Shown: positions 1 through 12,365 of the stretch, one piece after another
Layout: each line of letters starts with the position of its first letter
Position numbering within the stretch: the stretch's first letter is position 1
NCBI GenBank assembly: GCA_964017195.1
Contig: OZ024898.1
Coordinates: 16,856,475-16,920,474 of the forward strand
DNA: 64,000 nucleotides
DNA from: Siderastrea radians
Lineage: Eukaryota > Cnidaria > Anthozoa > Scleractinia > Rhizangiidae
Direction: 5' to 3'
Translations under genes and position numbers: made by a program
Notes under the pieces: model-generated
Told to the model about the DNA's origin: nothing
Seen by the model: the letters and a program-made list of their open reading frames with translations, nothing else
The model's database searches: none

Positions 1-1390
1 CTGACAATCAACTAACCACCCAATGCCGCTGTTGACTCTGCAACATGAATAGGCCCTTGCCATGATATGATGGATAGGGTCATCACGTTGTTTTGCTCTG
101 TCTCTACGGTTGAAATATATTTAAGAGAAACTGTTTTTTACCTCTGTAATTCTTATTACCATTCTCAGATCGTTTTCTTGCAAGATAATCACTTCTTTTG
201 TTGAAGTGTGATGTAGGAGGGTTGTTGAAACCTGTTGTTTGTTACAAAAGATGTTCATTTGCACTTATAATTGAGTAAGTGGCGTTTGGCATTATGTTAA
301 CTATGTATTTTCTTTGGTTTATTATTTTATCACTATTTTTAAAAAATTTACGTGCACAAAACTGATATATGAGTGGTCGTAGATAAACCCCTGCTATGAT
401 CTTATTGTATTTCCATATGGGAATATTGCCTGCAAGCACCATTGGAACTGTTGCACAAATTTTGTCGCAAACTCTCACCCTTACCTAGAGAGGGATTGTA
501 ATTGCCATATTACCGCGCTTGTCCCAAAAAGCAGTGAAGGCTTTCCTCGCGCAGTCATCTGTAATGCTATGAAGGTGGACGTACAATAACGGTAGGAATG
601 TAGCGAGTTTTAGCTTTAATGCCGCTTTCTTTGACAGTATTTTAAGTCACTTGGAGAAAAATTAGGGAAACAACAATCAATACACAATTATTTGAGGAAA
701 ATGTTGGCTCCAACGGCGTTAAAATCGGACAAAGGTCAAGGCAATGATTGAGGTCCTCTTTGATGGTTCAAGCCCTGAGTTCTCCGAAGATTACACTCCA
801 TTAGCAGCACGCCTGAATTTGCAAGGAACTTACCAGCTAAGTGATACTGGAAAGGAAAAGAAACAGGAAAAGAAACAGGCAAACGGTATACGTGAACTTG
901 TATTGAGATTTTATACTTGCACGAGAGGTAGAGTTTATACTTTAACCGAGTCAAATGCGAGTCCAAGTCAAAATGCCGAGTCACCTATCAAAAATGGTAA
1001 AATGGCTGTAAGTGAGGAGAATACTGTAAAATTCCGAAAAGTTAACCCCCCCCCGTGTATAACCTCCCCCGAATATAACCCCCCAAATATTAAATGAAAA
1101 AAGCCCTCCAAAAATGAGCTCCCCCGGCTCCAGGAAGGACAAACTTGATTGGTGGCATTCTATTGTGATGACGTCATGAACTGGGAGGGGTGGGTTGTTC
1201 GTGGGAGGGAGTTTGTTGTGTGTGTGGATGGTGCTCGAGGGCAAACCAATCAGAAAGCTTGATAGGGTTAGCATTCCATTTTGATGACGTCATGAGCATG
1301 GACTGTTGGTTGTTTTGGGGGCACGGAACCCTTTTCTCAGGAAGAGCCAAGGGGCGGCAGTGCGGGGGGGCACGCAAGGGCAGCACGTGG
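1..1390. other. No gene recognised
   Basis: I see no supportable coding region on either strand; the short open frames have no recognisable motif. Visible structure is limited to runs of C around 1046-1086 and two CRE-like palindromes listed separately. Confidence 0.5.
1153..1300. promoter_or_regulatory. Two CRE/ATF-like palindromes in a short direct repeat
   Basis: TGACGTCA occurs at 1169-1176 and again at 1285-1292. Each lies in the same context, GCATTC-ATT-TGATGACGTCATGA, so a stretch of about 30 bp is repeated 116 bp apart. TGACGTCA is the known CREB/ATF consensus. No transcript start is visible nearby, so regulatory use is only a possibility; the pair could simply be a duplicated repeat fragment. 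Confidence 0.3.
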
Positions 1391-1394
1391 GAGG

Positions 1395-1470
1395 ACCTAT
1401 CGAGGTGAGCAGCTTAGTTAGCAATGGGATCAAAGAGTTGGCGGGTTCAAATCCAGCTGGGGACTAAAAA
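1395..1470 (+). repeat. tRNA-derived SINE-like fragment
   Basis: GGGTTCAAATCC near 1443-1454 matches the RNA polymerase III B box. An A-box-like segment, AGCTTAGTTAGCAATGGG, lies about 35 bp upstream. The stretch is followed by a T-rich tract, as in tRNA-derived SINE heads. It does not fold convincingly into a tRNA cloverleaf, so I call a SINE relic and not a tRNA gene. Confidence 0.35.
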
Positions 1471-1479
1471 TTTTTTCTT

Positions 1480-2905
1480 TTTCTTTTCTGAAGTTATTTT
1501 TTTATTAAGGCCAGTAGTCCGGGGAAAAAATTGGATAGGGGTTGTAGTCTTATTACATAGCACTTTCGTTGACACGCGGACGAGTGTTGAACACCAAAAA
1601 AAAAGTGAGCTAATAAGATGCCCAAAAATTGTTTAAAATTTTTCCACTTTGTTACACTTTTTTTGTCTAGGTGCAATTCATTCCAGGTAGCTTTGTTTTT
1701 TTTATCGCATTTTTTCGCGGAGTTTTTGTCCTTGGTTTCTGCTTCTTTTCCTGTAAAAAACACAAGATGGCCGCCAGCTTTCTTCTCGGAAAAAACAGGC
1801 ACGAGCTATTTCGTCTTGCTCGTCTCCTAGCTTTACAGACAACACATCATGGACTCTGGAAAAAATAGAGAGAGCAGCAAATAAATATTCACTCTGGTTG
1901 TGAAAAAAAGTTTTTTACAAGAAAGTGAAAAATCGTAAGCTGAAATCATCTGTAAATGGAAGGGGAAGTACAAAGTATTTTAAGAAAATAGCTATGGAAA
2001 CATGGATCAATGGCATCGTTCTGTCGTCAGCATAATCTAAGATGCACATATATTACAGAAAACATCGAGATGCAGGCAGATGAATAAAACATTTTGCTCA
2101 CCTTCTAATCCCCTACAGGCAGCCATGCTTTGGAGAGCAAAGGAGAGAAAGAAACTCGTAGAGCCTTTTAGGAAATTCTCCAACCAGTGACTCGGCATTT
2201 GACTTAGGCTCGGATTTGACTCGGGTTTGGATTTGACTCGGGAAACGTTTTTACTGGCTGCAGGGTCCTCTCAGCTCTTGGGGACAGCAAGGAAGGCTAA
2301 ATTGCACAACAGTGAAACTCAGTTTCTGTCGAGATAGTAAGAACATTGTCAAGACCAATTTTTTGAATCCTTTTGTAATTATATAAATAATGTGTTGGAA
2401 AAACATTGTTCTAATTCTTTTTATCGAGTTCAAATCTTGTGAATGATTCTTCAGCGGTGGGATGTTCTTTCCTAATTGCATTTATAGGCACAAGCTGGGA
2501 GGAGGGATCCGTTTATTCCCAAGGAAACCACAAACCAGACGAGAGAACTCCCTGTAGACAATGCTACACAAGTAATTGTCGGAACAAGAGTAACAACAAC
2601 TGATAATCAAAATATTTTGAAATACCGTAACATTCTAAACATACAACCACGCCTCCAAACAACAAGCCCCCCCCCCGAAAATTTAATTCCCACCAAAAGT
2701 CCATTGAAGTAATCTATAATGACAACTCCCTCGACTTATTTAGGCCTATATATTCGTAATTTTACAGTATCGCGAATTCTAGACCTTATCAAGTTATCAA
2801 GCGCAAAATAAGTAATAAAACCATGGGAAGACAATTGAACCAGACACTGCTAATAAACTCAGGACACAGGGACACAAACATCATAACAATGAATTCAAGT
2901 AAAGC
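1480..2905. other. No gene recognised
   Basis: No coding motif was found. ACAAGATGGCCGCC at about 1763 resembles the YY1 element common near animal promoters, but no first exon follows it. Several short CTCGG/TTGACTCGG repeats sit at 2190-2245. Confidence 0.45.
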
Positions 2906-2909
2906 TTAC

Positions 2910-3457
2910 CTTTCTTCCAAGCTGGTTTGTAAGGAATCTATTAGCTACCATTCAAAGATTCCATTTCTGAAGACACACGGCGGGGTTAAAGCCAGGATGC
3001 TCAGTGACACAATGAAGTGTGATACCAGACTGGATATTTCGTAAAATGAGCTCGCTGTTTAAGGCCTCCTCACATCCATCCAGTGCTTTACAGCAGTAAC
3101 ACTCGCTTAAATTTTGAAGGAGACTTCAATTGCACTTTCCACAAAACCACCTTGGAAAAAAGTACATGTTGGAAACATCAAACAACTCTTGACATTTGCA
3201 TTATGATCGAGCGACTTTCCAAGAAGCCACTCTTTCTGTGCTGTTTAGTCTTTTCTCAAGCATTTGCTCTAGTTCCTCGTTTTCTTTCATCTACTTTCAT
3301 ACCACTCTATCCATTCTTCATCAGCCAGGGGCTTGTCAACGTGCACCATGTCACAGCTATCAAGACTCTTCTGACTTGGAGATGCCGTCCATCACGACTC
3401 GCTATTATCTTCTTCCTCGATTTCATAGTCCAGGATAAAAGATATATCAGAGTCTTC
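2910..3457 (-). pseudogene. P2RX7_C-like Cys-rich domain gene, broken
   Basis: Read on the minus strand, the region gives an acidic stretch, then DKPLADEEWIEWYES, then Cys-rich blocks SECYCCKALDGCEEAL and HCVTEHPGFNPAVCLQKW. The pattern of CxCC, an ITEHPGF-like block and a C(L)xKW block matches the intracellular P2X7 C-terminal (P2RX7_C) zinc-binding module, which I recall as widely multiplied in cnidarians. A GTAAGC splice-donor-like site follows directly at 2909. Several in-frame stops and at least one frame change interrupt it, so it is called a pseudogene. No channel part is present. Identification is by motif memory only. Confidence 0.5.
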
Positions 3458-3459
3458 TG

Positions 3460-4175
3460 AATCGGTGTAACAGTCCGAATTCAAATGGTGTGTAATTTCT
3501 TTTTATGTTCAAACTTTAGTGATGCTTGAGGATCAAACTAAAAAGATTTAGGCCAGAAAGTTTTAGATATCAGTCGTGGTTTCCAAGATCACAACAAAAG
3601 GTCAACAACATGGTTCCCCGCTATTACATGAAATTTTCGTAACACTTTCATTTTCATAATTTTTTTTTTCAAAAAATGAAATAACGCTATAAAATGATCA
3701 GGTTTCAGCCACGACTTCTGAAAGTTTATTTTGTGGTATTCATTTTGTTGCCCTTGCATGCTGGACAAGGTTGTTGCGTACCATAAAACATGACTTTGAA
3801 ACTGCATTTGAGTAGTTCAGATGGCAAGTGGTGTTGATTTAATTGCTTTATTACGACATATACCATTACACAAGCAGAACACTTGGACGAATAGACAATG
3901 TTTTGGAAAATTAAGCGACTAAGATTGTATTATTCTCGCAAAATAACAAAATAATAAGTCGCGAAATTTGGCCATCCCAAATTTGGGAAACTAAATTGTT
4001 GTGAAAATTTCAAGTATCAAATCAACACGTATCAGTCGAGACTTGAAGTCCCGCGTGTTGAAGCCCTGCTCGCACAAAGTTGCGTATGGAAGCCTCACTC
4101 TTGTCACTCTTAGCAATCTAACAACAGATGGGGTTGCATTTATGTACTAGAAGTTAGAAGGGAAAGTTCTAGATT
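3460..4175. other. No gene recognised
   Basis: I see AT-rich sequence with no recognisable motif. It probably includes the further decayed downstream end of the hAT-like pseudogene read on the minus strand. Confidence 0.4.
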
Positions 4176-4330
4176 TTACCTGATCAATACTATAATTCAT
4201 TTACTCAGGGAATTGCTAGTATGAAATCACCTTGAGCGTGAGCATTGGCCACTGCCTTGTTACTACCAACTGATTTACAGGCTCGCCATCCTTGACATAT
4301 CTGCAGTGAACAGTTTTGTTCTCCTACTTG

Positions 4331-6074
4331 AGATATGTCCAGGTTTGCACGCAGCTGTGAAAATTCCAAAATTTGTGAAAAATTGGAAAATTCGTCAAGT
4401 CAGTGAAAACCGGTAGAAGAGGAGGTTGAGAGGGCCCCGACAAGAGCTGCGATTTTTGCGAAAACTGCGAAAATTGCGTATAGTGTAAAATCTGCAAAAA
4501 AAACCTGAAAATTCATCGAGTCAGAGAAATCCTGTAGAAGAAGGGGTTGAGAGGGCCCCGATGAGAACTACGATTTTTGCAAAAATTGCGAAGATTGTAA
4601 ATCTGCGAAAAATTGTAAAATTCGTCGAGTCAGTGAAAACCTGTAGAAGAAGGGGTTGAGAGGGCCCCGACAAGAACTGCGATTTTTGTGAAAACTGTGA
4701 AAATTGTGAATATTGTAAAATCTGCGAAAAATTGGAAAATTCGTCGGGTCAGTAAAAACCTGTAGAAGAAGGAGTTGAGAGGGCCCTGACAAGAACTGCT
4801 ATTTTTGCGAATACTGCGAAAATTGCAAATATTGTAAAATCTGCAAAAAGTTGGAAAATTTGTTGAGTCAGTGAAAAGCTGTCGTACAGGAGGTTAAGAG
4901 GGCCCCAACGAGAGCTACCATTTTTACAAAAACTGCAAAAATTGCAAATACTGAAAGCAGTGTAAAGATTGGGATAGAGGGCCCAAACACAACTGTGGAA
5001 TCCACTTATATGACAAGTGATGTCATACACAATACAAAGTAGAATCATTTTTATGGTACAGTAGCCATGCGCAGTTGTTAATCAAGTGAATTATCATGAC
5101 TAGTATAGTAAGCTTATGGTAAGAACATAGCTTTCTATCGATGGTAAATTAGTTAGACAAGTTACAAAACCAGTAGCATTAAAGGTAAATAAATATGGGT
5201 TTACTCGCAAATCCACTTGTTGTTGTGAATAAGCTGGAGGGAAAATGTTGTTTCAGACTGCTACACTTTTGTCCTTTGTGTGATGTTTTACGTGGTAATG
5301 GAAGGTTATGACCAAGATCAGAAATTCCTGTGATGCTGCATCAGTGAAAATTAAAATTATATGAAGGAAAGATCGTCGGTAGAATAAAAAAAATATTGTC
5401 GTGGAAGTTTTAGTTGAAATCTTGTTCAATATCCTTGACCCCAAGTTATGCAAATTTGTGATGTGAGGTCAATTTGTGTAGGCCATCGGTTTTTTTAGTG
5501 AACTGAAGGTTAAATCTATATAGCTTGTTTGCTTACAAACTCAATCGGTTTACTTTATTGAAGGGAACATAAGATAAGATATGTCGTTTGCTTAAAGAAA
5601 CCTCAGAGACATTGACTGTTTATAGCAAACCGAAAGCGACTGAAGCGATGACGTGTTGCTATAAACGTAGACATATTCACGGTCGATTGCGATGTAAGAT
5701 ACTGTAAGTCGCTCACTACTCACTACTCACATACTCATACGCTAGATATTTGTGTCAACGAAACTAGAAACACATCAAAACTTTCTGTCATGGTATCATG
5801 GTAAAGCACTGAAGTGCATTTGCGAAACCATGAAAGCCGCTCTGCGAGATTGATCGGTTTCACGCAGGATAATCGTTCCTAATCACAAAACTGCGAAGAA
5901 TCGCAATTTTCGCAAAATTCACAACTCGCCTTCGACTTATATCATTAACAAGACTAACAACTGCAAAAAATGGCAAGTGAACGCGAAAAATCGTCCACCT
6001 TGCGATTTCTGCGATTTTTCGCAAGCACAAAAAATCGCAAATTTCGCAGCTGCGTGCAAACCTGGACATTAGTG
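4331..6074. mobile_element. Inverted-repeat element with 9-bp target duplication (MULE-like)
   Basis: GTCCAGGTTTGCACGCAGCT begins at 4337 and its reverse complement ends at 6067. TCCTACTTG is present at 4322-4330 and again at 6075-6083, a 9-bp target-site duplication. The flanks join the two halves of a hAT-like reading frame, which fixes the boundaries independently. No transposase is visible inside, so the element is non-autonomous, 1,744 bp long. A 9-bp duplication with long inverted repeats suits Mutator-like elements, but the superfamily is an inference. The interior contains a five-copy tandem array and, towards the right end, more CGCAAAA/TTTTGCG-rich sequence. Confidence 0.8.
4370..4975. 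repeat. Five-copy ~119-bp tandem repeat inside the element
   Basis: The landmark GAGAGGGCCCCGA ends at 4440, 4561, 4670, 4789 and 4908, giving periods of 121, 109, 119 and 119 bp. Each unit also contains GTCAGTGAAAACCTGTAGAAG and alternating TGCGAAAA/AATTGCG blocks like those of the element's terminal repeats. The array probably grew from the subterminal region. Confidence 0.85.
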
Positions 6075-6869
6075 TCCTACTTGCGGCCATTCTCACTGTT
6101 AGTCATGATACTGATGTAGTTCTTTTGATTTATTTCACTGTCCAGTTGTTCAGTCATCACTTCGCTTATCACGGTAGCAGTTATCGCAGCTGTTATTGTT
6201 GGGTACGTCATGTTAATATCTAGTCCATTCTTCTCTTGTAACGAAAGAATTGCTTGATATTTGCTGAATGGCAGTTCCTCTTTGGCAATCAGATATGCAG
6301 TGTTGAATTTTGCCTCAATGGCCGTTCTGGTTTTCTCTTCTACTGCCCTTCTCCTCTTTGCAGTCCTTGCACGATTGGCAAATTTAGGACCGGGTGTTGC
6401 TTTGCAAGACGTGCATCACAGGCGCAAAGGTGACCGCCACCAACACTGTACTTCTGTTAACTCTCCTTAAATTTGTGGCATCCTGCAACAAACTCTGTTT
6501 TACCCGCCGAGTGTGGAAAGCTCAACACGTTTTGAAAGCCATTTTTTTTCAACTTCGTGGTAACTTAACAAGTTGAATTATTGTTCCTTCCACTGAGGCA
6601 GAAACTTTTGGTTATTGGTGGGCTTCCTATGGGCGACTTCTTTTCGATCATCAAGCCCCACATTCTCTTCACTTCTCTTAACTGTCTTCTCTGGATGGAC
6701 AGTCAGGTGATCTACTTTTCTTTTAGTCTCTGGTTTGACTGAAGGCAGCTTAAAATGTCAAAATAGTGCTCTGCTTTGTGCCAGTGCTGTTTGTAGCAGG
6801 CATCTTAACGGCGTCTTCATGTTGTTCATCTGGTACCCATATTATAGCGATAGTTGGGGCTTCAGTAAG

Positions 6870-8270
6870 TTTAAGCTCAAGTAAGGGTGGTACCTGAAGT
6901 TGACTTCAGCGTAGAAAGAATGAATGCACCGTCTGATGACTGATGCTAGGGCCATCATGTGAATCAGTGACCCCCACTCTCCATCGTCACATGCAACTAC
7001 TGCTTAAGCCTTTACTGCTTCAATGTTAGTTCTGCCTTCTGAAATAGCTTTGTCACCAGTTTCTGTCAAAGCAACGTGAAATAAAACTGATTCGGGAATC
7101 TCTGTAATTTTAGCAGTCCGTTTAAACACTTCATGAGTCGTGTAATAATCGGCATAGAAATAAAGTTCACGGCAACAAGAAGAGGTAAAGTTTCACTTCA
7201 CAATTCATCTCCACACAGGATCAGCGAGGTGGAATTGCATAAACGATTTTCTCCATTTCCTCTTGCTGGTAGTCCAATGCAATGTCTACGATCAGGCTCA
7301 TAATTGATGTCTGAAATCAGGCTAGTTCCGAAGATGTGCTATGGTAGCTTCGCTAAATCTATGTTGTTTGTATTTACAACTGATGATAGATTTAAATTTT
7401 CGATTAACCTTTTAGCTGAATCTTCATCTTCCGCCCATATAAACTCGCATAAATCTTTTAATTTGCATCCGCCGCCATTATTTCCCAGGCGAATGAAAAG
7501 CACATGTATTGTTACTTTAGTGTGCCTGCAATCCCTTCATCAGCAGGTACTTTGTTGCTCTTTGTGACTTCCTGCACTTCAGCAGTGACATGTCCTCTTT
7601 ATCAGAACTAATGATCTCTGCAGAGCCGACATTCTCGCAGGATTTGAAGCAGTCTTTGTTTTCCAAGTAACTGCTCTCTCACTGAACTGGCTTGATCCTA
7701 CTTTTAGACAGACTGAGCTAGATACTACTTTTCGTTTGAACATTCTGAGTCTTGCCTTGAGTCTCTTTCTTGTCCTTACTGACCCTGCTCATGTGACTGG
7801 TTTCCTTTTCTTGCAGCTCAGTCAGCTCCTCTTCAGGGCGAGTTTTTCTTTTCGTTTAGAAGCAATCTGTTCCTTTTAATGGGCAGCTTGAGCATACTTG
7901 TTCATGTTATGTCGCTTGTACCTTTCTTTTTCCAAAGAGCCATAGTAGTGTTTCTGCTGTTATATCCTCTGAAAGGTCTTGAATTCTTTCCTTTCGAAAC
8001 TCAGGAAAAAGTTTGACTTCCTTCTCTTTGCCTTGCTCCTTTACAGCACCAAATGCGTTTGATCTGCTTCTTTTCTTTTATACCCTTCCTCATCACCTTT
8101 AGCTCTCACAAGGTCTGGAAGATGACCCTTATTATTTATTAAGCTGGGATTATCCAAACACAATTCATATGCTGCATTGATCATGTGCTGTTGGTAATTC
8201 TTTAGTGTACCAGCATTTCCCTTTTGGTAGATTCTGCTTTTTTCAAGTAATTCATTCCTTGACAATTAAA
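6870..8270 (-). pseudogene. Degraded copy of an unnamed multi-copy cnidarian protein
   Basis: Minus-strand fragments in order are: GNAGTLKNYQQHMINAAYEL with NPSLINNKGHLPDLVRAK (8230-8080); a Lys/Glu-rich coiled-coil-like segment (about 8060-7760); and ELYFYADYYTTHEVFKRTA, IPESVLFHVALTETGDKAI and SLIHMMALASVIRRCIHSFY (about 7180-6880). I recall this fragment order from many coral predicted proteins without a functional name; the last block may be vertnin-like. Frameshifts and stops are frequent. No function is proposed. Confidence 0.5.
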
Positions 8271-8274
8271 CGGT

Positions 8275-9300
8275 AACAGTTTCCTTTGGCTTACATGTGG
8301 AGTCAACCTGAGCCAACAAGAAAAGTGCATTTTTTGTTTTCAAGATCTGAGCTTACATATTCCATTTTGCTGATGAGAAAAGTGCAGTGGTAATGTAAAC
8401 GACGCAAAACATGCTGTATTTAATATAAATGCATTGTAAGGGACTGGTCGAAAAGTATAGGGGTGTGGGGTGGGAGTGTGTCCGAGCATTTGGAAATGTC
8501 TAGAGTAAAAAACAAATGACCCACCCCTACATTTTGGCACAAAATTAAATGACTCATACTCCTTAACACTGTCATACATGGCTGCACTCCAATAGAAATA
8601 TTTATGTGGTTTGGCCCAAACATTAGATTTATTTCACCTGGCATGATAGATGTTATTATATTCATGAATTAGCATATCAAGTTGCGAGAATCAAGGAAAT
8701 GGAAGCCACAGATAGCATTTGGAAACCTACTGTCGATGATGTTAACATGATATGGTTTGTATTGTATTGTATTGTTCTCATTCAAGAGTAAAAAGGCACA
8801 AAAGAAGACAACATACTCTCCATTAAAACAAATATAAACATGATTGTCCAACTATGCAGTAGAATGACTTGTCATGATCTGGGCATGTCCTTGGGTGTGG
8901 CATAGACACGCTAGAACTCAACTTTATATGTTTGCTGATAGTGGGGAATTTCTTTCAGTACGAAATTGGTAAAGTGGGTATTCATTTTGCGTCACATAAC
9001 CCTCTAACCAACCCATGACTTAAAATGGATGAACCCAGGGTGCAAGGGTGTTTAGATAATGAGACTGTTTTAGCTGCATCAGAGAGAATAGGCTTAAAGT
9101 TGCTTTTGGTGATTAAACTTCTCTGGCCCTAAACAGGAAGTTAAAAGCAAGCATACCACACAAACATCTGGTGTTAAGCTTGAGGTTTAAGCTCAGTTTT
9201 TTGGAGAAGCAGTATTTACAGTATTTCAAAACCAGAATGTATTCACGTCATAGCAGCCAGTTCTAATTTGTCAACATGCATAGTATGCATCATTAACAGC
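8275..9300. other. No gene recognised
   Basis: I see nothing supportable here beyond a short TTGTA/TTGTATTG run near 8755-8775. Confidence 0.45.
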
Positions 9301-9309
9301 ACGTAAACA

Positions 9310-9790
9310 AGAAGCGCCAAAAGACAAGTTTTTTTGTGTCCAACTTCTTTGCGGCATTCTGTTTCTTTTTCTTCAATGCCATTTCCTGTGCTTTACAATT
9401 TTTTTTCGTCCTCTGAATCGCTAGCAAGTTCCTCTGCCTGGTACTCCTTGACAGCGAGCCAGCCCGCTTTGCTTTTGTTGGCAAGTTTGATGATCTTCTG
9501 ACAGCGAGCTTCTTCTCTGCCTTATCAGTGTTCTTAGCAGCTTCGTCAAGGGTTCCGGAAAGCTTGGAGTTGAAAATAAATTGGTCCTTGTTCCCTGCGA
9601 ACCTGAGCTTTTCTCCTTGGGTAAATCTGCCCATCTTTTGTGTTTCAGTCGGGCTTTGGGAAACAAGGCCGCACGAAAGAGTTTCGACTTTCTCGTCGAG
9701 GTAACTCTTTAAACACTCAAAAACGTTGTCGGCAGTATTTGAATGAGATGTGCTTTTGCTGCCATTGTTAGATGTTTCTCGCTGTGGAGA
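9310..9790 (-). pseudogene. Gag-like ORF fragment of a retroelement, frameshifted
   Basis: The minus strand encodes SNTADNVFECLKSYLDEKVE, then EKLRFAGNKDQFIFNSKLSG, a linker rich in Lys/Asp, then KLANKSKAGWLAVKEYQAEE and LASDSEDEKKL. The last two blocks lie in a different frame from the second, so a frameshift occurred near 9500, and a stop follows EDEKKL. I recall this block order (a helical N-terminus, a GNKxQFxFN motif, then WLxVxEYxxxELASDSEDE) from cnidarian gag-like ORFs associated with tyrosine-recombinase retroelements. No RT lies next to it, so it is an orphan fragment. Confidence 0.5.
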
Positions 9791-9799
9791 AAATGGGTT

Positions 9800-12360
9800 A
9801 ACGAAAATGAAATAAATAATTCCTCAGTAGCCACCACTGAGTAGCTTCACACGTGATGAATACCTTGAGAAATCACCTCTGCTTGAGCTCTAACTTCGTG
9901 AATTTTGGGGGAGATTTTCATTTTTCCTGCCTGTATGTGCTCAGCACCTCAACTGTAAATGATTTTGACAGACTCAAGATCTCTAGCTACCTTTGAACGG
10001 TCGAAACATATTCTGCTTCCTGTCGCTTTTCATCTTGAAAGTCTCTTGCTTACCCTGTGACCTCATCTGGGCCTCTTAAAGGCGTCTGTGTTCCCGTCCC
10101 AATTGCTGTCAAAATGACGTTGACTACAGGCCTAATTGTACTAGAAGGCAAAACCCTTTATTGGTGTCAAAGAATCAAAATGTTATTGTGACAGAAAAAC
10201 AGGTACAATTATGGTCGTGTATTTCAACCCACAGCTGAACTAGTTGCTCTTTCTCCTGCTTGCTCCTTTTCTCATATTGTACTGAGTATGAAGGAGCTGG
10301 GCTGCTATTCCCTTCATAAGGGGGCCAGACATAGGGCAATCCTGTATTAAAATATCCTTTGGACCATATCTAGATGGATACCGAGAAATGAAATACTTAT
10401 CACCTGGATTCATGATTGCAAAATGACCTGGGCACATTTCGTGAAAAGGAATACCTCATGGCAAATCTATTACCAATAAATTTCACACTCCCTGCTCTTC
10501 CAGATTGCACTCTTACAGTTATTTTTAAGTTTCTAATTTCTTCAAACTTTCAAAATAACTTTCAAAATAATTATGGTTTGTTAATTAATAGGAAACCTTG
10601 CCATTTGTGCCATTTTGGGATATTTTAAAGCAGGATATGATACAGCACTATTATTAGTCTGTTACCACTTTATCATGGTACAAGAATTAGGTAAGATAAA
10701 CGTAAGCAACAGAATTCTTACCTAAATATCTTAACATAATAATATCAAAAGTGTGATACGTTTCCTATTGATCATGTCTTATGATTCGTTATTGTAAATA
10801 GTTTTTCTTGTTTATTTTACTAATTCATTATTCGTTGCCTTTTTGTTGTAACATTTTGTGCTGTAATTAGCTTTTGTTAGTCACTCTCCCTCGTTAGCTT
10901 TGTCGATTGCTTCGTGAAATTGATAAGTGTATTTACATTTGTGTGCAATGAACATTTTCCACATCAGTTGTTCGGTGTCTCGAAATTGGATATTATATTG
11001 CACCCATTGACAACTACCTACTTTTTTAATTTATTACGATTTTTCAGCCTTTCCATGCTCAAATGAATACTGAGATGTATGCCAATTAGATGGCAAAATG
11101 TTGGTGTGCCTAAAGTTAACATTAGAAATACTATTCAGATAATACATATATTTTAGTTTATGCTTTAGCGTGGTCAGTATTCTAACGTGATGAAACGTAC
11201 CTATTTAGAAATTAAAAGAAAAATGATAATAAGGCATTCTTTTATACATTTGTATAATCCTGTAATCAAGGATCATTAGGAAGGTACAGGTAGATGAGGC
11301 AAACATTGTGTCAGGACTGCGAGATTATTGTGTCCAGGTACAGTGTAGTGCAACACTAATACTTTGTGTTGTTTCAACTTTCAGCTGAGATACATCTGAG
11401 CATATTTTGCAAAACATACCCTGAAACTTTCCGGGTTAAAGGTGGACACGTCAGCCTCAACTCCTCCTGTGGCCGCCCAAACTTGAGGGGGCTTGCCTCA
11501 CCCAATATGCCAGTACACTGCCCAGGGACTGCCCTTGTGACAGTAGGCATTGTAGGGGTCAAGATGCCAAAGTGGGGGAGCGGGGGTAGGGTTGGGGAGA
11601 AAATGGCCTCTTTTGCTGAGCACACTTGATTTTTAAGACAAGTGCTTTGATAGTGCTTGAAAGACAAAAAGGTTTTTTTGTGTGTCTCTAGGTGAAAGGG
11701 CAAACTCAGGTGTACTCCCACAATAGACTGCAAACTGCGGAGCCACAAAGAGCAGCAGAGCTAACCTTGGGGGTCAGAGATCCACAGGGGAGGGGAGGCA
11801 AGTGGATTGGGCTATAGGGCTCTTGCTGGTTAGCTGCAGTAGCTGCAGGTATCTTTTGGCAAATTCAGTCATGATGGATCTGAGGTGACTATCAATACAT
11901 ATCCAATGGACACGCGAGGGCTCGTATTGAGGAAGATTATGTTGATCATTCCAGCACAGGCCTAGTTATGTGCTCTAAAATATACTGAATCATGTGTTAA
12001 GAGGCAATTATGAGGATGAGAATTAGTTCGAATAAAAAAAAAGCTTTGAATTTGTTTCTGTATCAATACACTTGTGTTCCACTTGTCTTGAAAAACGTCC
12101 CCTAAAATACTCAGCTTCTAAAATTACGGACTGCAGAGCATTTGTACACCTTGTTTGTTTTCTTTTCAAAAGCATTTTTGGCTAGTAGGAATGTAGTGGA
12201 CATTGCAAACATTAACAAGTTAGAACCTTCTCATCGATAGTTCTGTTGAAGGCCAGTGAGTAAAAATAATAGGATACAGTGAAATTAATCTACTGAAAGT
12301 AGGAAACCCTTTCAAATACTAGATAACAAAAGTTTACATGAAAAGAGATTCAGTAGGCGC
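9800..12360. other. No gene recognised
   Basis: The region has no recognisable coding motif. The stretch 10,640-11,360 is clearly AT-rich. The open frames at 10,240-10,437 and 11,374-11,748 (both minus) lack any family signature or splice context. Confidence 0.4.
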
Positions 12361-12365
12361 TTCTT

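Larger units (their letters stand above)
4184..6760 (-). pseudogene. hAT/ZNF862-like TTF-finger pseudogene, split by an insertion
   Basis: On the minus strand, 6760-6075 gives KFLPQWKE, Cys pairs, FVAGCHKFKES and then FNTAYLIAKEELPFSKYQ, LQEKNGLDINMTYPT and ISIMTNSENGRK. This is the order of a TTF-type zinc finger followed by the hAT-derived domain of ZNF862-like proteins. The frame resumes beyond a mobile insertion at 4330-4184 with ENKTVHCRYVKDGEPVNQLV, the usual continuation of this family. If the insertion and one copy of its 9-bp duplication are ignored, the two parts lie in the same frame with one TAG between them. Other stops and frameshifts are present, so the gene was dead or dying before or after the insertion. 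Confidence 0.6.

Noticed and set aside
1404..1470. A functional tRNA gene
   Set aside because: A B box is present but no acceptor stem or anticodon arm can be formed; a SINE relic fits better.
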